A stretch of 64,000 bases of DNA, taken from contig PNAM01000010.1 in the NCBI GenBank assembly GCA_003170275.1, positions 301,230 to 365,229 of the forward strand, read 5' to 3'. How positions within the stretch are numbered: the stretch's first letter is position 1; each line of letters opens with the position of its first letter. The DNA is from Myxococcales bacterium (GTDB lineage: Bacteria; Myxococcota_A; Polyangia; Palsa-1104). This document shows positions 1 through 8,302 of this stretch, piece by piece. The translations under genes and the position numbers were made by a program. Below the pieces are notes generated by a model that saw only the letters and a list, made by a program, of their open reading frames with translations, ran no database searches and was not told the origin of the DNA.

Positions 1-689
1 GCGTCGCGTTCGCGCTGCTCGCGCTGCCGGGGACCCTGAACCGCGCGATCGCGCGCGAGACCCTGCACTTCTCGCTACCCTTCGTCCCCCACTTCGCCTC
101 GATGCAGATCACGTCGATCTCGGATCGCTGGATCATGAAGGGCTCTGGTCGGGAGCTCGACCTCGGCTCCTACTCGCTTGCAGTAACCGTGACCGGGCCG
201 ATCGGGATGGTGCTGTCCGCCTGGAACGAGTCCGAATCGCCCAAGATGGGGGAGACCGTGCGACGCGGTGGCAGGCGGGCGGTCGCGGCCGGGTTCCCGA
301 AAATATTGCTCCAGTACGCGCTCGCCACGCTGGTACCCGGCCTGGCGCTCCTCGCCGCACTGCCGCTGCTCAAGATCATCGTCGGCCAGCGCTTCTCGCA
401 CGCGCTGTGGCCCATCCCGATCATGATCGGACTGATCGTGCTCGAGTCGCCGTTCTCTCCGTGCATAAACGTGTTCTCCTACTTCAAGCGCACGCGCGTG
501 ATCCCGCTCATCACCATGTCGGGCGCGCTCTTGCATCTGCTCGCCAACCTGCTGCTCATCCCGCGATGGGGAACAGCGGGGGCGCTGGTAGCACGGGCGA
601 TCGCCTGTCTCGCGCGCTCCTCCGTCCTGATCTGGTTCGCGGTTCAAACCCTGCGCCAACCCGACGTTCCGGAGGATGCCGACGCATGA
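1..689 (+). CDS. Wzx-type polysaccharide flippase, 3' part (cut by window edge)
   Basis: The frame is open from base 3 with no stop before 689, so the gene starts outside the window and only about 228 C-terminal residues are present. The visible part has several hydrophobic segments (for example PGLALLAALPLL and IMIGLIVLESP) and ends in a typical multi-helix flippase tail with alternating membrane spans and short basic loops. Proteins of the MATE/Wzx superfamily move undecaprenyl-linked oligosaccharide units across the inner membrane. Its stop (TGA 687-689) overlaps the start of the next glycosyltransferase, which points to one transcript. The family call is by general pattern and context; substrate cannot be told. 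Confidence 0.72.
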   Translation, partial: VAFALLALPGTLNRAIARETLHFSLPFVPHFASMQITSISDRWIMKGSGRELDLGSYSLAVTVTGPIGMVLSAWNESESPKMGETVRRGGRRAVAAGFPKILLQYALATLVPGLALLAALPLLKIIVGQRFSHALWPIPIMIGLIVLESPFSPCINVFSYFKRTRVIPLITMSGALLHLLANLLLIPRWGTAGALVARAIACLARSSVLIWFAVQTLRQPDVPEDADA

Positions 690-1822
690 TGCCGTTACGC
701 GTGCTGCACTTGACGACCGTGGCGTCACCGATCGCCGGAGCGGAGCTGACCTCCATCTTGCTGGCGCGCGAGCTCCCCGCCGAGGGCATCGAGCTCGAGG
801 TGTGCACGCTGTCTCCCGACGGGCAGATGCAAGAGCGGCTGGCGGCGCTGGGCCGGAACGCCAGCAGCCTCGACGCGCGAGGACCCGCCGGTTCCGTGCG
901 CGGGCTGGTGCGACTCCAGCGTTGCATCCGCCGCTTGCGACCGCACGTCATCCATAGTCAGTTGTTTCACGCCGGGATCCTGGGTGCCGTGGTCGCCAAG
1001 CCCGCCCGTCTGCCCTTCGTGCTGACGCGCCAATACGTGTGGGGGGTGGAGTGGTACCGCGGCAGGTTGGCGCGTCGCGTGGACGCCTGGGTGGCGAGAC
1101 AGGCACGGATGGTGATTGCGATCTCGAGCGAGGCGAAGGCCTTTCTCGAGACCAACTATGGGCTGTCGTCCGAGCGGATCCGAATCGTGCACAACGCGGC
1201 GGACGTCGATCGTTTCGCAAACCTGCCTCGTGAAGACGTCGCCGGAACCGCGCCGGATGGCGAGCTGCGCATGGTCTACGTCGCGTCGCTTCACCCGCGT
1301 AAGGGACATCGACATCTGATGGAGGCGATGCGAATTCTCAAGCAGCGGGGCAAGCGGGTCCGAGTGCTGCTGGTCGGCGACGGCGAAGAGCGTGCCATGC
1401 TCGAGCAGCTGGTGCGCGAGACCGGGATCGACGATTGCGTGTCGTTCCTCGGGTGGCGGCAGGACGTCGATGCGGTGCTCGCGACGGCTCAGCTCTATGT
1501 GCACCCCGCGCTGGAAGAGGCGTTCGGCATCGCGATCGCGGAAGCGATGGCCGCCGGCCTGCCCGTCGTCGCGTCCCGTACGGGCGGGATCCCCGACGTG
1601 GTCGCTGACGGGGTGACCGGCTTCCTCGTTCCTGCCGCAGATGGCGAAGCGCTGGCCGAGCGCCTGTGCCGGCTGATCGATGATCCGCGATTGCGCGCAA
1701 CCATGGGCGCCGCCGGCAGGGCCCGGGCGCTGGCGCTGTTCTCGCCGCACAAGCTCGCCCGCAGCTACGCCGAGGTCTTCCGCCGGGTGGTCGAGCCGCC
1801 CGCAGCCGCGATCGCCTCCTGA
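686..1822 (+). CDS. GT4-family glycosyltransferase
   Basis: A 378-residue GT-B glycosyltransferase. The N-terminal half starts with the strand-turn typical of GT4 enzymes (RVLHLTTVASPIAGAE, a short Gly/Ala turn). The C-terminal half carries the nucleotide-sugar site: VGDGEER, then an EEAFGIAIAE stretch giving the classical E-x7-E motif, and MAAGLPVVASRTGGIPDVV. Start chosen at ATG 686 (a second ATG is at 689) because GGAGG lies at 671-675 and the reading frame further upstream is low-quality arginine-rich translation inside the flippase gene. Overlaps the flippase by 4 bases, so both probably belong to one O-unit assembly operon. Cytoplasmic, membrane-associated. Sugar donor unknown. The 3' end overlaps the opposite-strand glycosyltransferase by 58 bases. 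Confidence 0.9.
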   Translation: MMPLRVLHLTTVASPIAGAELTSILLARELPAEGIELEVCTLSPDGQMQERLAALGRNASSLDARGPAGSVRGLVRLQRCIRRLRPHVIHSQLFHAGILGAVVAKPARLPFVLTRQYVWGVEWYRGRLARRVDAWVARQARMVIAISSEAKAFLETNYGLSSERIRIVHNAADVDRFANLPREDVAGTAPDGELRMVYVASLHPRKGHRHLMEAMRILKQRGKRVRVLLVGDGEERAMLEQLVRETGIDDCVSFLGWRQDVDAVLATAQLYVHPALEEAFGIAIAEAMAAGLPVVASRTGGIPDVVADGVTGFLVPAADGEALAERLCRLIDDPRLRATMGAAGRARALALFSPHKLARSYAEVFRRVVEPPAAAIAS

Positions 1823-2892
1823 TATCCCGCGAACATCCTCATGCTGGAAAAGTTCTGCTCGGCGCGTCTTCTCGCGGCGAGCCCGATCCTGTTCCGGAGA
1901 GCTTCCTGGCTCGCAAGTAGGACGAGGAGGTTCTCCAGCGACGCAGGATCGTCGTTCTCGAACAGTAAGCCCTCCTCTCCGGCCACCAACAGCTCGCGGA
2001 TTCCATCGATGTTGCTGGCCAACACCGGCAACCGGCAAGACATCGCCTGCATGATCGCGGTGCACATGGTCTCGGCGGCGCTGGCGTGCAGGTAGACGTC
2101 GAGGCCGTGGAAGAACCCAACCAACTGTCGCTCGTCCAACACACCGTGCAAGATGACCTGCTCCGCCAGGCCGCCGGCTTCGACCTCGTCCTTCACGCGC
2201 TGCCAACCCTCCCCGGCACCGGCGAAGTGAAGCGAGGCGCTCTGAGGAATGCGCCGGTTCTTCAAGAGGCTCGCAAACACCTTGACCAGCAAAAGCTGGT
2301 TCTTCGGTGCGGCAAACCGACCGACCATCCCGAAGCGGATGCGGTCACTGGCATGGTCGCTGGGGCGCGGACCAAACTTCTCGGTATCGACCCCGTTCTG
2401 GATGACCACCGTGCGGTCGAATTCCGGCAGCTTCCCGAAGCGAGCCTTCATCTCCTCGCGATAGCGTTGCGTGAGGTAGACCACGCCCGAGGCCAGTCGT
2501 AGCACCAGGAAGCTCGAGACCCACTCCACACGTGACTTGAACTGGTTGGCGGTGTGCTCGACTGCGATGAATCGTGCACGGGAAGAGAGACAGTAGAGCC
2601 AGACCGGAAAGCACAGCATCGTGGAGTGGAGCAGGATCACCTCGGGTTTGTGTTTCTCCAGCGCTCGATAGACCGCGAGTAGCTCGAGACTCCGCAATCC
2701 CTTCTTCTTGCGGACCAGCGTGTACGGGATGGCTCGTTCCCGACAGAAGGACGCATAGGCCGGCAAGAGCTCCTCGACCCCGTAGAACAAGAGGCTGTGC
2801 TCCCATTCGTGGTTCCGGTCGGCGTCGATCAGGGAAGTCACGACGCTCCCGTGTCCGCCCAACCCCGAATAGAGGACCTGCAGGACCTTCAT
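1765..2892 (-). CDS. GT4-like glycosyltransferase
   Basis: A 375-residue GT-B glycosyltransferase starting MKVLQVLYSGLGGHGS, with the glycine-rich N-terminal loop of GT4 enzymes. The donor-binding half has GMVGRFAAPKNQ, then LHFAGAGEGW, HGVLDERQ and an AETMCTAIMQAM segment followed by LPVLASNIDGIREL. In the usual E-x7-E signature the second Glu is Gln here (E-x7-Q), an oddity. Start taken at ATG 2892, with GAGG about eight bases upstream; an in-frame TTG at 2898 is the alternative. It faces the plus-strand operon and its 3' end overlaps the neighbouring glycosyltransferase gene by 58 bases. Likely adds one sugar of the same surface glycan. Specificity unknown. Confidence 0.87.
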   Translation of the reverse strand: MKVLQVLYSGLGGHGSVVTSLIDADRNHEWEHSLLFYGVEELLPAYASFCRERAIPYTLVRKKKGLRSLELLAVYRALEKHKPEVILLHSTMLCFPVWLYCLSSRARFIAVEHTANQFKSRVEWVSSFLVLRLASGVVYLTQRYREEMKARFGKLPEFDRTVVIQNGVDTEKFGPRPSDHASDRIRFGMVGRFAAPKNQLLLVKVFASLLKNRRIPQSASLHFAGAGEGWQRVKDEVEAGGLAEQVILHGVLDERQLVGFFHGLDVYLHASAAETMCTAIMQAMSCRLPVLASNIDGIRELLVAGEEGLLFENDDPASLENLLVLLASQEALRNRIGLAARRRAEQNFSSMRMFAGYQEAIAAAGGSTTRRKTSA

Positions 2893-3020
2893 CGCCAACG
2901 CCTCGCCGGCGGCAATCTAGCACCATATTCATGAATGTCCTGAACGCGTTCGCTCACCAACCGGAGTGGCGCTGGCCCCTTGTCCGATCTCGCGATCCGC
3001 GCTAGGACTAGACATTCCAA
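2893..3020. promoter_or_regulatory. Divergent intergenic region between glycosyltransferase and pseB
   Basis: This 128-base gap separates divergent genes and must hold start signals for both. On the plus strand a weak sigma-70-like pair is visible: TTGTCC (2980-2985), 17 bases, TAGGAC (3003-3008), which would place the transcript start only a few bases before the pseB ATG. A perfect 10-bp palindrome ATTCATGAAT lies at 2927-2936. No strong ribosome-binding site precedes pseB. The promoter assignment is tentative. Confidence 0.3.
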
Positions 3021-4022
3021 ATGTTTGACGGCAAAACCATCCTGATCACCGGCGGCACCGGCTCCTTCGGCCAGAAGTTCCTGCGCGCCACGTTGGAGCG
3101 GTACAAGCCCGCGCGAATCATCATTTTTTCGCGCGACGAGATGAAGCAGTGGAACCTCGAGCAGGAGCTCGCGGGCTGCCCGGGCTTCAAGTCGATCCGC
3201 TTCTTCCTCGGCGACGTGCGCGACCGCGAGCGATTGCGGGTCGCGCTGCGCGGCGTCGACTACGTGGTCCATGCGGCGGCCATCAAGATCGTTCCGATGG
3301 CCGAGTACAACCCGTTCGAGTGCATCAAGACCAACGTGGTCGGCGCGATGAACGTGATCGATACCGCGGTCGAAGCGGGCGTCAAGCGCGTGGTCGCGCT
3401 GTCCACCGACAAGGCCTGCAACCCGATCAACCTGTACGGCGCGAGCAAGCTGTGCTCCGACAAGGCCTTCGTCGCCGGGAACGCGTACGGCGGCGGGCCG
3501 GGCACGCGCTTCGCGGTGGTGCGCTACGGGAACGTCATGGGGAGCCGCGGCTCGGTGATCCCGCTGTTCCGCAAGCTGGCCGCCTCGGGCGAGCTGCCGA
3601 TCACCGACGATCGCATGACCCGCTTCATGATCACGCTCGATCAGGGCGTCGACATGGTGTTTCACGCCTTCGAGAACATGGTCGGCGGCGAGATCTACGT
3701 GAAGAAGATCCCGTCGATGAAGGTGCTGGACATCGCCAAGGTGGTCGCGCCCGAGGCCAAGATCAAGATCATCGGCATCCGCCCGGGCGAGAAGCTGCAC
3801 GAGCAGATGATCGCGCGCGAGGACGCCTACCACACGTTCGAGTACGAGGGGCACTACAAGATCCTGCCGGCGCTCCACAAGTGGAGCTCGGATCCCGGCC
3901 GCATCGGCGACGGCAAGCGCTGCGAGGAGGGGTTCTGCTACTCGAGCGACAGCAACTCCGAATGGATGAAGCCGCAGGAGCTGCGCGCCTGGCTGGATCA
4001 AACGGTCCAAGAGGCGCGATGA
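3021..4022 (+). CDS. pseB: UDP-N-acetylglucosamine 4,6-dehydratase (inverting), PseB
   Basis: First enzyme of pseudaminic-acid (nonulosonic acid) synthesis: 4,6-dehydration with C5 inversion of UDP-GlcNAc using bound NADP. The 333-residue protein is full length for the family. Visible motifs: nucleotide-binding GGTGSFG (residues 11-17), the LSTDKACNPINLYGASK stretch containing Asp130-Lys131 and the Tyr139-x3-Lys143 pair of short-chain dehydratases, and a C-terminal region with KLHEQMI typical of FlaA1/PseB. The stop overlaps the start of pseC (ATGA, 4019-4022). Context, with pseC, pseF, pseG/H and pseI following in order, makes PseB rather than a retaining 4,6-dehydratase the best call. Cytoplasmic. 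Confidence 0.95.
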   Translation: MFDGKTILITGGTGSFGQKFLRATLERYKPARIIIFSRDEMKQWNLEQELAGCPGFKSIRFFLGDVRDRERLRVALRGVDYVVHAAAIKIVPMAEYNPFECIKTNVVGAMNVIDTAVEAGVKRVVALSTDKACNPINLYGASKLCSDKAFVAGNAYGGGPGTRFAVVRYGNVMGSRGSVIPLFRKLAASGELPITDDRMTRFMITLDQGVDMVFHAFENMVGGEIYVKKIPSMKVLDIAKVVAPEAKIKIIGIRPGEKLHEQMIAREDAYHTFEYEGHYKILPALHKWSSDPGRIGDGKRCEEGFCYSSDSNSEWMKPQELRAWLDQTVQEAR

Positions 4023-5164
4023 TCCCCTACGGGCACCAGGCGATCTCCGACCAGGACATCGCCGCCGTCGTCGAGGTGTTGCGCTCCGACTTCTTGACCC
4101 AGGGCCCGGCGGTCGAACGGTTCGAGCGGGCGCTGGCGGAGCAGTGCGGCGCCAAGCACGCGGTCGCGGTCTCGAGCGCGACCGCCGCCCTGCACCTGGC
4201 GGCGCTGGCCGCGGGCGTGGGTCCCGGCGACACGGTGTGGACCTCGCCGGTCACCTTCGTCGCGTCGGCGAACTGCGCGCGCTACTGCGGCGCGAACGTG
4301 GACTTCGTCGACATCGACCCGATCACCTGGAACCTCTCGGCCGGCGCGCTCGAGGAGAAGCTGGCCCGCGCGGCACAGCGGCCGAAGGCGATCGTCGCGG
4401 TTCACCTCGGCGGGCTCTCGTGCGACATGGAGCCGATCGCGCGAATGGCGCGTGCGCACGGCAGCGTGGTCATCGAGGACGCGTCGCACGCGGTCGGCGC
4501 TTCCGTTGGTGGCGTGCCGGTGGGCAAGAACGCGCATTCGGACATGACCGTGTTCAGCTTCCACCCGGTCAAGATCGTGACCACCTGCGAGGGCGGGGCG
4601 ATCACCACCAACCGCGACGATCTATACGAGCGGCTGGTCAGCCTGCGCACCCATGGGATCACGCGCGATCCGAAGCGCATGGTCAATCCGTCGCACGGAT
4701 CGTGGTACTACGAGCAGCTCGAGCTCGGGTTCAACTATCGCCTCTCCGACGTGCACGCGGCGCTCGGCACCAGCCAGCTCACGCGCCTCGAGGCCTTCAT
4801 CGCGCGCCGCAACGAGCTGGCCGGCGAGTACCAGCGGCGACTGGCCAAGCTGCCGCTGCGCTGGCAACAGGTGCCCGCCGGCGCGCGCTCGGCCTATCAC
4901 CTGTTCCTGATCCGCGCCGATTGGGCGGCGCATGGTGGCCAGCGCGCCGCCTTCGAATCGATGCGCGCAGCCGGCGTCGGTGTGAACCTGCACTACATTC
5001 CGGTGCACCTGCAGCCCTACTACGCGCAGCTCGGGTTTCGCCCCGGCGATTTTCCCGAGGCCGAGGCCTACTATCGCGAGGCCATGACCCTCCCGCTACA
5101 CGTGCAGATGACCGAGGCCAACCTCGAGCTGATCGTCGGCGCGTTGAAGAACATTTTGACATGA
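4019..5164 (+). CDS. pseC: UDP-4-amino-4,6-dideoxy-N-acetyl-altrosamine transaminase, PseC
   Basis: PLP-dependent aminotransferase of the DegT/DnrJ/EryC1 family, second step of the pseudaminic pathway: amination of the 4-keto sugar made by PseB. The 381-residue protein begins MIPYGHQAIS, typical of PseC, and has TSPVTFVASAN, the VIEDASHAVG aspartate motif that contacts the PLP pyridine nitrogen, and FSFHPVKIVTTCEGG with the Schiff-base lysine at Lys185. The C-terminal HYIPVHLQPYY motif is also characteristic. Start ATG 4019 overlaps the pseB stop; the 3' end overlaps the next start (ATGA 5161-5164), so translation of the three genes is probably coupled. Confidence 0.95.
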   Translation: MIPYGHQAISDQDIAAVVEVLRSDFLTQGPAVERFERALAEQCGAKHAVAVSSATAALHLAALAAGVGPGDTVWTSPVTFVASANCARYCGANVDFVDIDPITWNLSAGALEEKLARAAQRPKAIVAVHLGGLSCDMEPIARMARAHGSVVIEDASHAVGASVGGVPVGKNAHSDMTVFSFHPVKIVTTCEGGAITTNRDDLYERLVSLRTHGITRDPKRMVNPSHGSWYYEQLELGFNYRLSDVHAALGTSQLTRLEAFIARRNELAGEYQRRLAKLPLRWQQVPAGARSAYHLFLIRADWAAHGGQRAAFESMRAAGVGVNLHYIPVHLQPYYAQLGFRPGDFPEAEAYYREAMTLPLHVQMTEANLELIVGALKNILT

Positions 5165-5910
5165 CCAACGTGGTCGCGGTGGTGCAGGCCCGCATGGGCT
5201 CGACGCGCCTGCCCGGCAAGGTGCTGCGGCCGGTGCTGGGGCGGCCGCTGCTGGACTATCTAGTGCAGCGCCTTGGGCGGGCGCGTCGCGTGAGCGCGTT
5301 GACCATCGCCACCTCCACCAATCCCGCCGACGACGCGATCGTGGAGTACTGCCGGCAGGCAGGAGCGCCGTGCGTGCGCGGCGACGAGCTGGACGTGCTG
5401 GCGCGCTATCACCAGGCGGCGCGCGCGGCCTCGGCGGAGGTGGTGGTGCGGGTCACCGCGGATTGCCCGCTGCTCGATCCGGCGGTCGTCGATCTGGTGG
5501 TGGAGCGCTTTCTGCGCGGCGACGTCGATTACGCGTCGAACACGATGGTGCGATCGTACCCGCGCGGGCTCGACGTGGAAGTCTTCTCGATGAGCGCGCT
5601 CGAGCTGGCCTTTTCGGAAGCCCGCGAACCGGCCGAGCGCGAGCATGTGACGCCGTTCATCTGGCGACGACCCGAGCGCTTCCGCCTGGCCAACGTGGTG
5701 CATGCGACCGACCAGAGCAGGTACCGCTGGACGGTGGATGCCGACGCGGATCTCGAGCTCATCCGCCGCATGCTGGAAGCGCTCTACCCGGATCGGGGTG
5801 TCGAGTTCGACCTGGACGACTGCCTCGCGCTGATGGCGCGTCACCCCGACTGGATTCACCTCAACGCGCACGTAGAGCAGCGAGAGGCAGCCGAGACGAG
5901 GCGAGCATGA
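5161..5910 (+). CDS. pseF: CMP-pseudaminic acid cytidylyltransferase, PseF/SpsF type
   Basis: A 249-residue cytidylyltransferase with the nucleotide-binding signature VVQARMGSTRLPGKVL near the N terminus and VRVTADCPLLDP in the middle, matching the SpsF (COG1861) branch of NTP-sugar transferases. In nonulosonic acid loci such proteins activate the sugar with CTP, giving CMP-pseudaminic acid. SpsF-like cytidylyltransferases commonly replace the classical PseF in such loci, so the role is inferred from its place between pseC and the methylase. Start ATG 5161 overlaps the pseC stop; its own stop overlaps the next start at 5907-5910. Cytoplasmic. No oddities in length. Confidence 0.85.
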   Translation: MTNVVAVVQARMGSTRLPGKVLRPVLGRPLLDYLVQRLGRARRVSALTIATSTNPADDAIVEYCRQAGAPCVRGDELDVLARYHQAARAASAEVVVRVTADCPLLDPAVVDLVVERFLRGDVDYASNTMVRSYPRGLDVEVFSMSALELAFSEAREPAEREHVTPFIWRRPERFRLANVVHATDQSRYRWTVDADADLELIRRMLEALYPDRGVEFDLDDCLALMARHPDWIHLNAHVEQREAAETRRA

Positions 5911-6533
5911 AGACCGAGCAGGAAGTATTTTGGGCGGGTTCATTTGGCGACGAGTACACCGCGCGCAACCAGGGGCCGGAGATCTTGGCGGCCAACCGGG
6001 TGCTGTTCGCCGACGTCCTTCGACGAACGCGCAACGTTCAATCGATCCTGGAGCTGGGCGCCAACGTCGGGAACAACCTGCGCGCGCTGCGAGATCTGTT
6101 GCCGCGCGCGGCGCTCTCAGGCGTGGAGCTGAACGCGACCGCCGCGCAGGCGCTCTCCGCCTGGGGAGACGCGGACGTGTTCAACGAGTCCCTGCTCGAG
6201 TTTGCCAGCGAGCGCCGGTGGGACCTGGTCCTGGTCAAGGGGACCTTGATCCATCTCGCGCCCGAGCGGCTGCCGGACGCCTTCCGCGTGGTCGAGCGCT
6301 GCGCCCGCCGCTACGTCTGCTTCGTCGAGTACTACAATCCCAGCCCGGTCGAAGTGACCTACCGCGGCCACAGCGCGCGGCTGTTCAAGCGTGACTTCGC
6401 GGGCGACTACATGCGCCAGCATCCGGAATTCCAGCTCCTCGATTACGGCTTCGTCTACCGCGGAGATGCCAACTTTCCACAAGACGACGTGACCTGGTTC
6501 GTGATGGAACGTCGCAACGAGATCACCCCATGA
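5907..6533 (+). CDS. Pseudaminic acid biosynthesis-associated methylase
   Basis: A 208-residue class I SAM-dependent methyltransferase. It starts MKTEQEVFWAGSFGDEYTARN, a characteristic opening of the small family of methylases found inside pseudaminic-acid loci, and has the SAM-binding loop ILELGANVGNNLRAL around residues 47-61. It sits between pseF and the amidotransferase, overlapping both by four bases. The family has been noted only by its association with Pse loci; the methylated position on the sugar is not known and cannot be read here. A role in making an N- or O-methyl derivative of the nonulosonic acid is an inference. Confidence 0.85.
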   Translation: MKTEQEVFWAGSFGDEYTARNQGPEILAANRVLFADVLRRTRNVQSILELGANVGNNLRALRDLLPRAALSGVELNATAAQALSAWGDADVFNESLLEFASERRWDLVLVKGTLIHLAPERLPDAFRVVERCARRYVCFVEYYNPSPVEVTYRGHSARLFKRDFAGDYMRQHPEFQLLDYGFVYRGDANFPQDDVTWFVMERRNEITP

Positions 6534-7675
6534 AGTATTGCAAGCGCTGCGTGTTTCCGGACACGAAACCAGATCTGCTGATCGATGCCGAGGGCGTTTG
6601 CAATGCCTGTCGCAGCTACGAGAAGCGCAAGGAGGTGGACTGGACCGCGCGCCGCAGCGAGCTCGAGCAGATCCTCAAGCGCTACAGCAGCCGCGATGGG
6701 ACCCACTGGGACTGCATCGTTCCGGTCAGCGGCGGAAAAGACTCCACCTCGCAGGTGCTGCGTCTGCTCGGCATGGGAATGAACCCGCTGTGCGTGACGG
6801 CCACCACCTGCCACCTCTCGGACATCGGCCGAAGAAACATCGAGAACCTCAAGCGGCTGGGCGTCGACCACATCGATTTCTCTCCCAACCCGGTGGTGCG
6901 CAGAAAACTGAACCGGATCGGGCTCACGCAGGTGGGCGACATCTCGTGGCCCGAGCATGTGGGTATCTTCACCATCCCGGTCCGCGTCGCGGTGGAGATG
7001 AACGTTCCGCTGCTGGTCTGGGGAGAGAACTCGCAGAACGAGTACGGCGGGCCGGCGGCGGCGAGCGAGAGCAACGTGCTGACGCGTCGCTGGCTCGAAG
7101 AGTTCGGCGGCCTGCTGGGCCTGCGGGTCACCGACCTGGTGGGCGTCGACGGGATCCGCCGCAAAGATCTCATTCCGTACACCTATCCCTCCGACGAAGA
7201 GCTGGCGCGCGTCGGCGTCACCGGGATCTTCCTCGGCTACTACCTGCCTTGGGACGGCTCGGCCAATGCGCTGTTCGCGCAGGCGCACGGCCTCGAGACG
7301 CTCGACACTTGCATCGAGGGGTCGATCGTCAACTACGAGAACCTCGACAATCACCAGACCGGCATTCACGACTACTTCAAGTATCTGAAGTTCGGTTTCG
7401 GTCGCGCGACCGATCTGGCGAGCGTGCACCTGCGTCGAGGTCGGCTCACCCGCGCCGAAGCGGTGTCCATGGTCGGGCTGCACGACGGGAAGTTTCCCTG
7501 GACCTACCTCCACAAGCCGATCCAGGAGATCCTCGATCCGCTCGACCTCCCGATCGAAGAGTTCATCAAGCTCTGCGATCGCTTCACCAACAAGAAGCTG
7601 TTCGTCACCGATCCGCGCGGCAACCTGGTCAAGGACCGTCACGGGAACCTGACCAAGCTCGTCGCGCTCGAGTAA
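6530..7675 (+). CDS. N-acetyl sugar amidotransferase (PseA/WbpG type)
   Basis: A 381-residue PP-loop ATPase that converts an N-acetyl group on a bacterial sugar to an acetamidino group. Motifs: an N-terminal zinc-ribbon-like cysteine set (Cys4, Cys7, Cys24, Cys27), the PP-loop SGGKDS at residues 67-72, and the GENSQNEYGG segment. Known homologues are PseA in Campylobacter, needed for the acetamidino form of pseudaminic acid, and WbpG in Pseudomonas O-antigen synthesis; WbpG works with HisH/HisF-like partners that supply ammonia, and exactly such genes follow here. This predicts an acetamidino-type pseudaminic acid. Overlaps the methylase by four bases; hisH starts three bases after its stop. 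Confidence 0.9.
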   Translation: MKYCKRCVFPDTKPDLLIDAEGVCNACRSYEKRKEVDWTARRSELEQILKRYSSRDGTHWDCIVPVSGGKDSTSQVLRLLGMGMNPLCVTATTCHLSDIGRRNIENLKRLGVDHIDFSPNPVVRRKLNRIGLTQVGDISWPEHVGIFTIPVRVAVEMNVPLLVWGENSQNEYGGPAAASESNVLTRRWLEEFGGLLGLRVTDLVGVDGIRRKDLIPYTYPSDEELARVGVTGIFLGYYLPWDGSANALFAQAHGLETLDTCIEGSIVNYENLDNHQTGIHDYFKYLKFGFGRATDLASVHLRRGRLTRAEAVSMVGLHDGKFPWTYLHKPIQEILDPLDLPIEEFIKLCDRFTNKKLFVTDPRGNLVKDRHGNLTKLVALE

Positions 7676-7678
7676 ACC

Positions 7679-8302
7679 ATGAACGTAGTCGTCATCGACT
7701 ATGGGATGGGAAACCTGGCTTCGGTCGGTCACGCGCTGGAGGAGTGCGGCGCGCGCGTCACGATCTCCGAGCAGATCGAAGCGCTGAAGACGGCCACCCA
7801 TGTAGTCCTGCCGGGCGTGGGCGCGTTTCGCGAAGGGATGACGCGGCTGCACCGGGCGGGGTGGGTGGAGGCGCTGCGAGAGGTGGTCGCGCAGGGGATT
7901 CCGACGCTGGGAATCTGCCTGGGCATGCAGCTGTTCGCGGAGCTGGGCGAAGAGGGCGGCCACACGCCCGGGCTCGGGCTGATTGCGGGTGAGGTCAAGC
8001 GACTCGAGCCCCTGAGCGGCGAGCGCATCCCACACATCGGTTGGAATGAGGTCAACGGCGAAGCGACCGAGCCGCTCTTCGACGGCATCAAGCCCGGCAC
8101 CGACTTCTACTTCGTGCACAGCTTCCATCTCTGTCCAACAGAGCTGCGCCAGATCGCCGCGACCTCTCCCTACTGCAAGACGTTTGTCTCCGCGGTCCGA
8201 TCCGGCTCACTCGCCGGCGTGCAGTTTCACCCGGAGAAGAGCGGGCGCGCCGGGCTGCGGTTGTTGCGCAACTTCTTGAATGGGCCCAGCGCGTCGTGTT
8301 GA
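7679..8302 (+). CDS. hisH: HisH-like glutamine amidotransferase subunit (glycan locus paralogue)
   Basis: A 207-residue class I glutamine amidotransferase of the HisH type. The catalytic triad is intact: Cys80 in GICLGMQLF, His184 and Glu186 in VQFHPEKS. HisH normally hydrolyses glutamine and passes ammonia to HisF in histidine synthesis. Here neither histidine genes nor his operon context is present; instead the gene follows an N-acetyl-sugar amidotransferase, matching the HisH2/HisF2 pairs of O-antigen loci that feed ammonia to WbpG-like enzymes. Its 3' end overlaps the HisF-like gene. The chromosomal histidine copy is presumably elsewhere. Confidence 0.9.
   Translation: MNVVVIDYGMGNLASVGHALEECGARVTISEQIEALKTATHVVLPGVGAFREGMTRLHRAGWVEALREVVAQGIPTLGICLGMQLFAELGEEGGHTPGLGLIAGEVKRLEPLSGERIPHIGWNEVNGEATEPLFDGIKPGTDFYFVHSFHLCPTELRQIAATSPYCKTFVSAVRSGSLAGVQFHPEKSGRAGLRLLRNFLNGPSASC

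Noticed and set aside
3149-4018. Upstream in-frame extension of PseC
   Set aside because: The extension lies inside pseB in another frame and is arginine-rich; PseC homologues start at the ATG at 4019.
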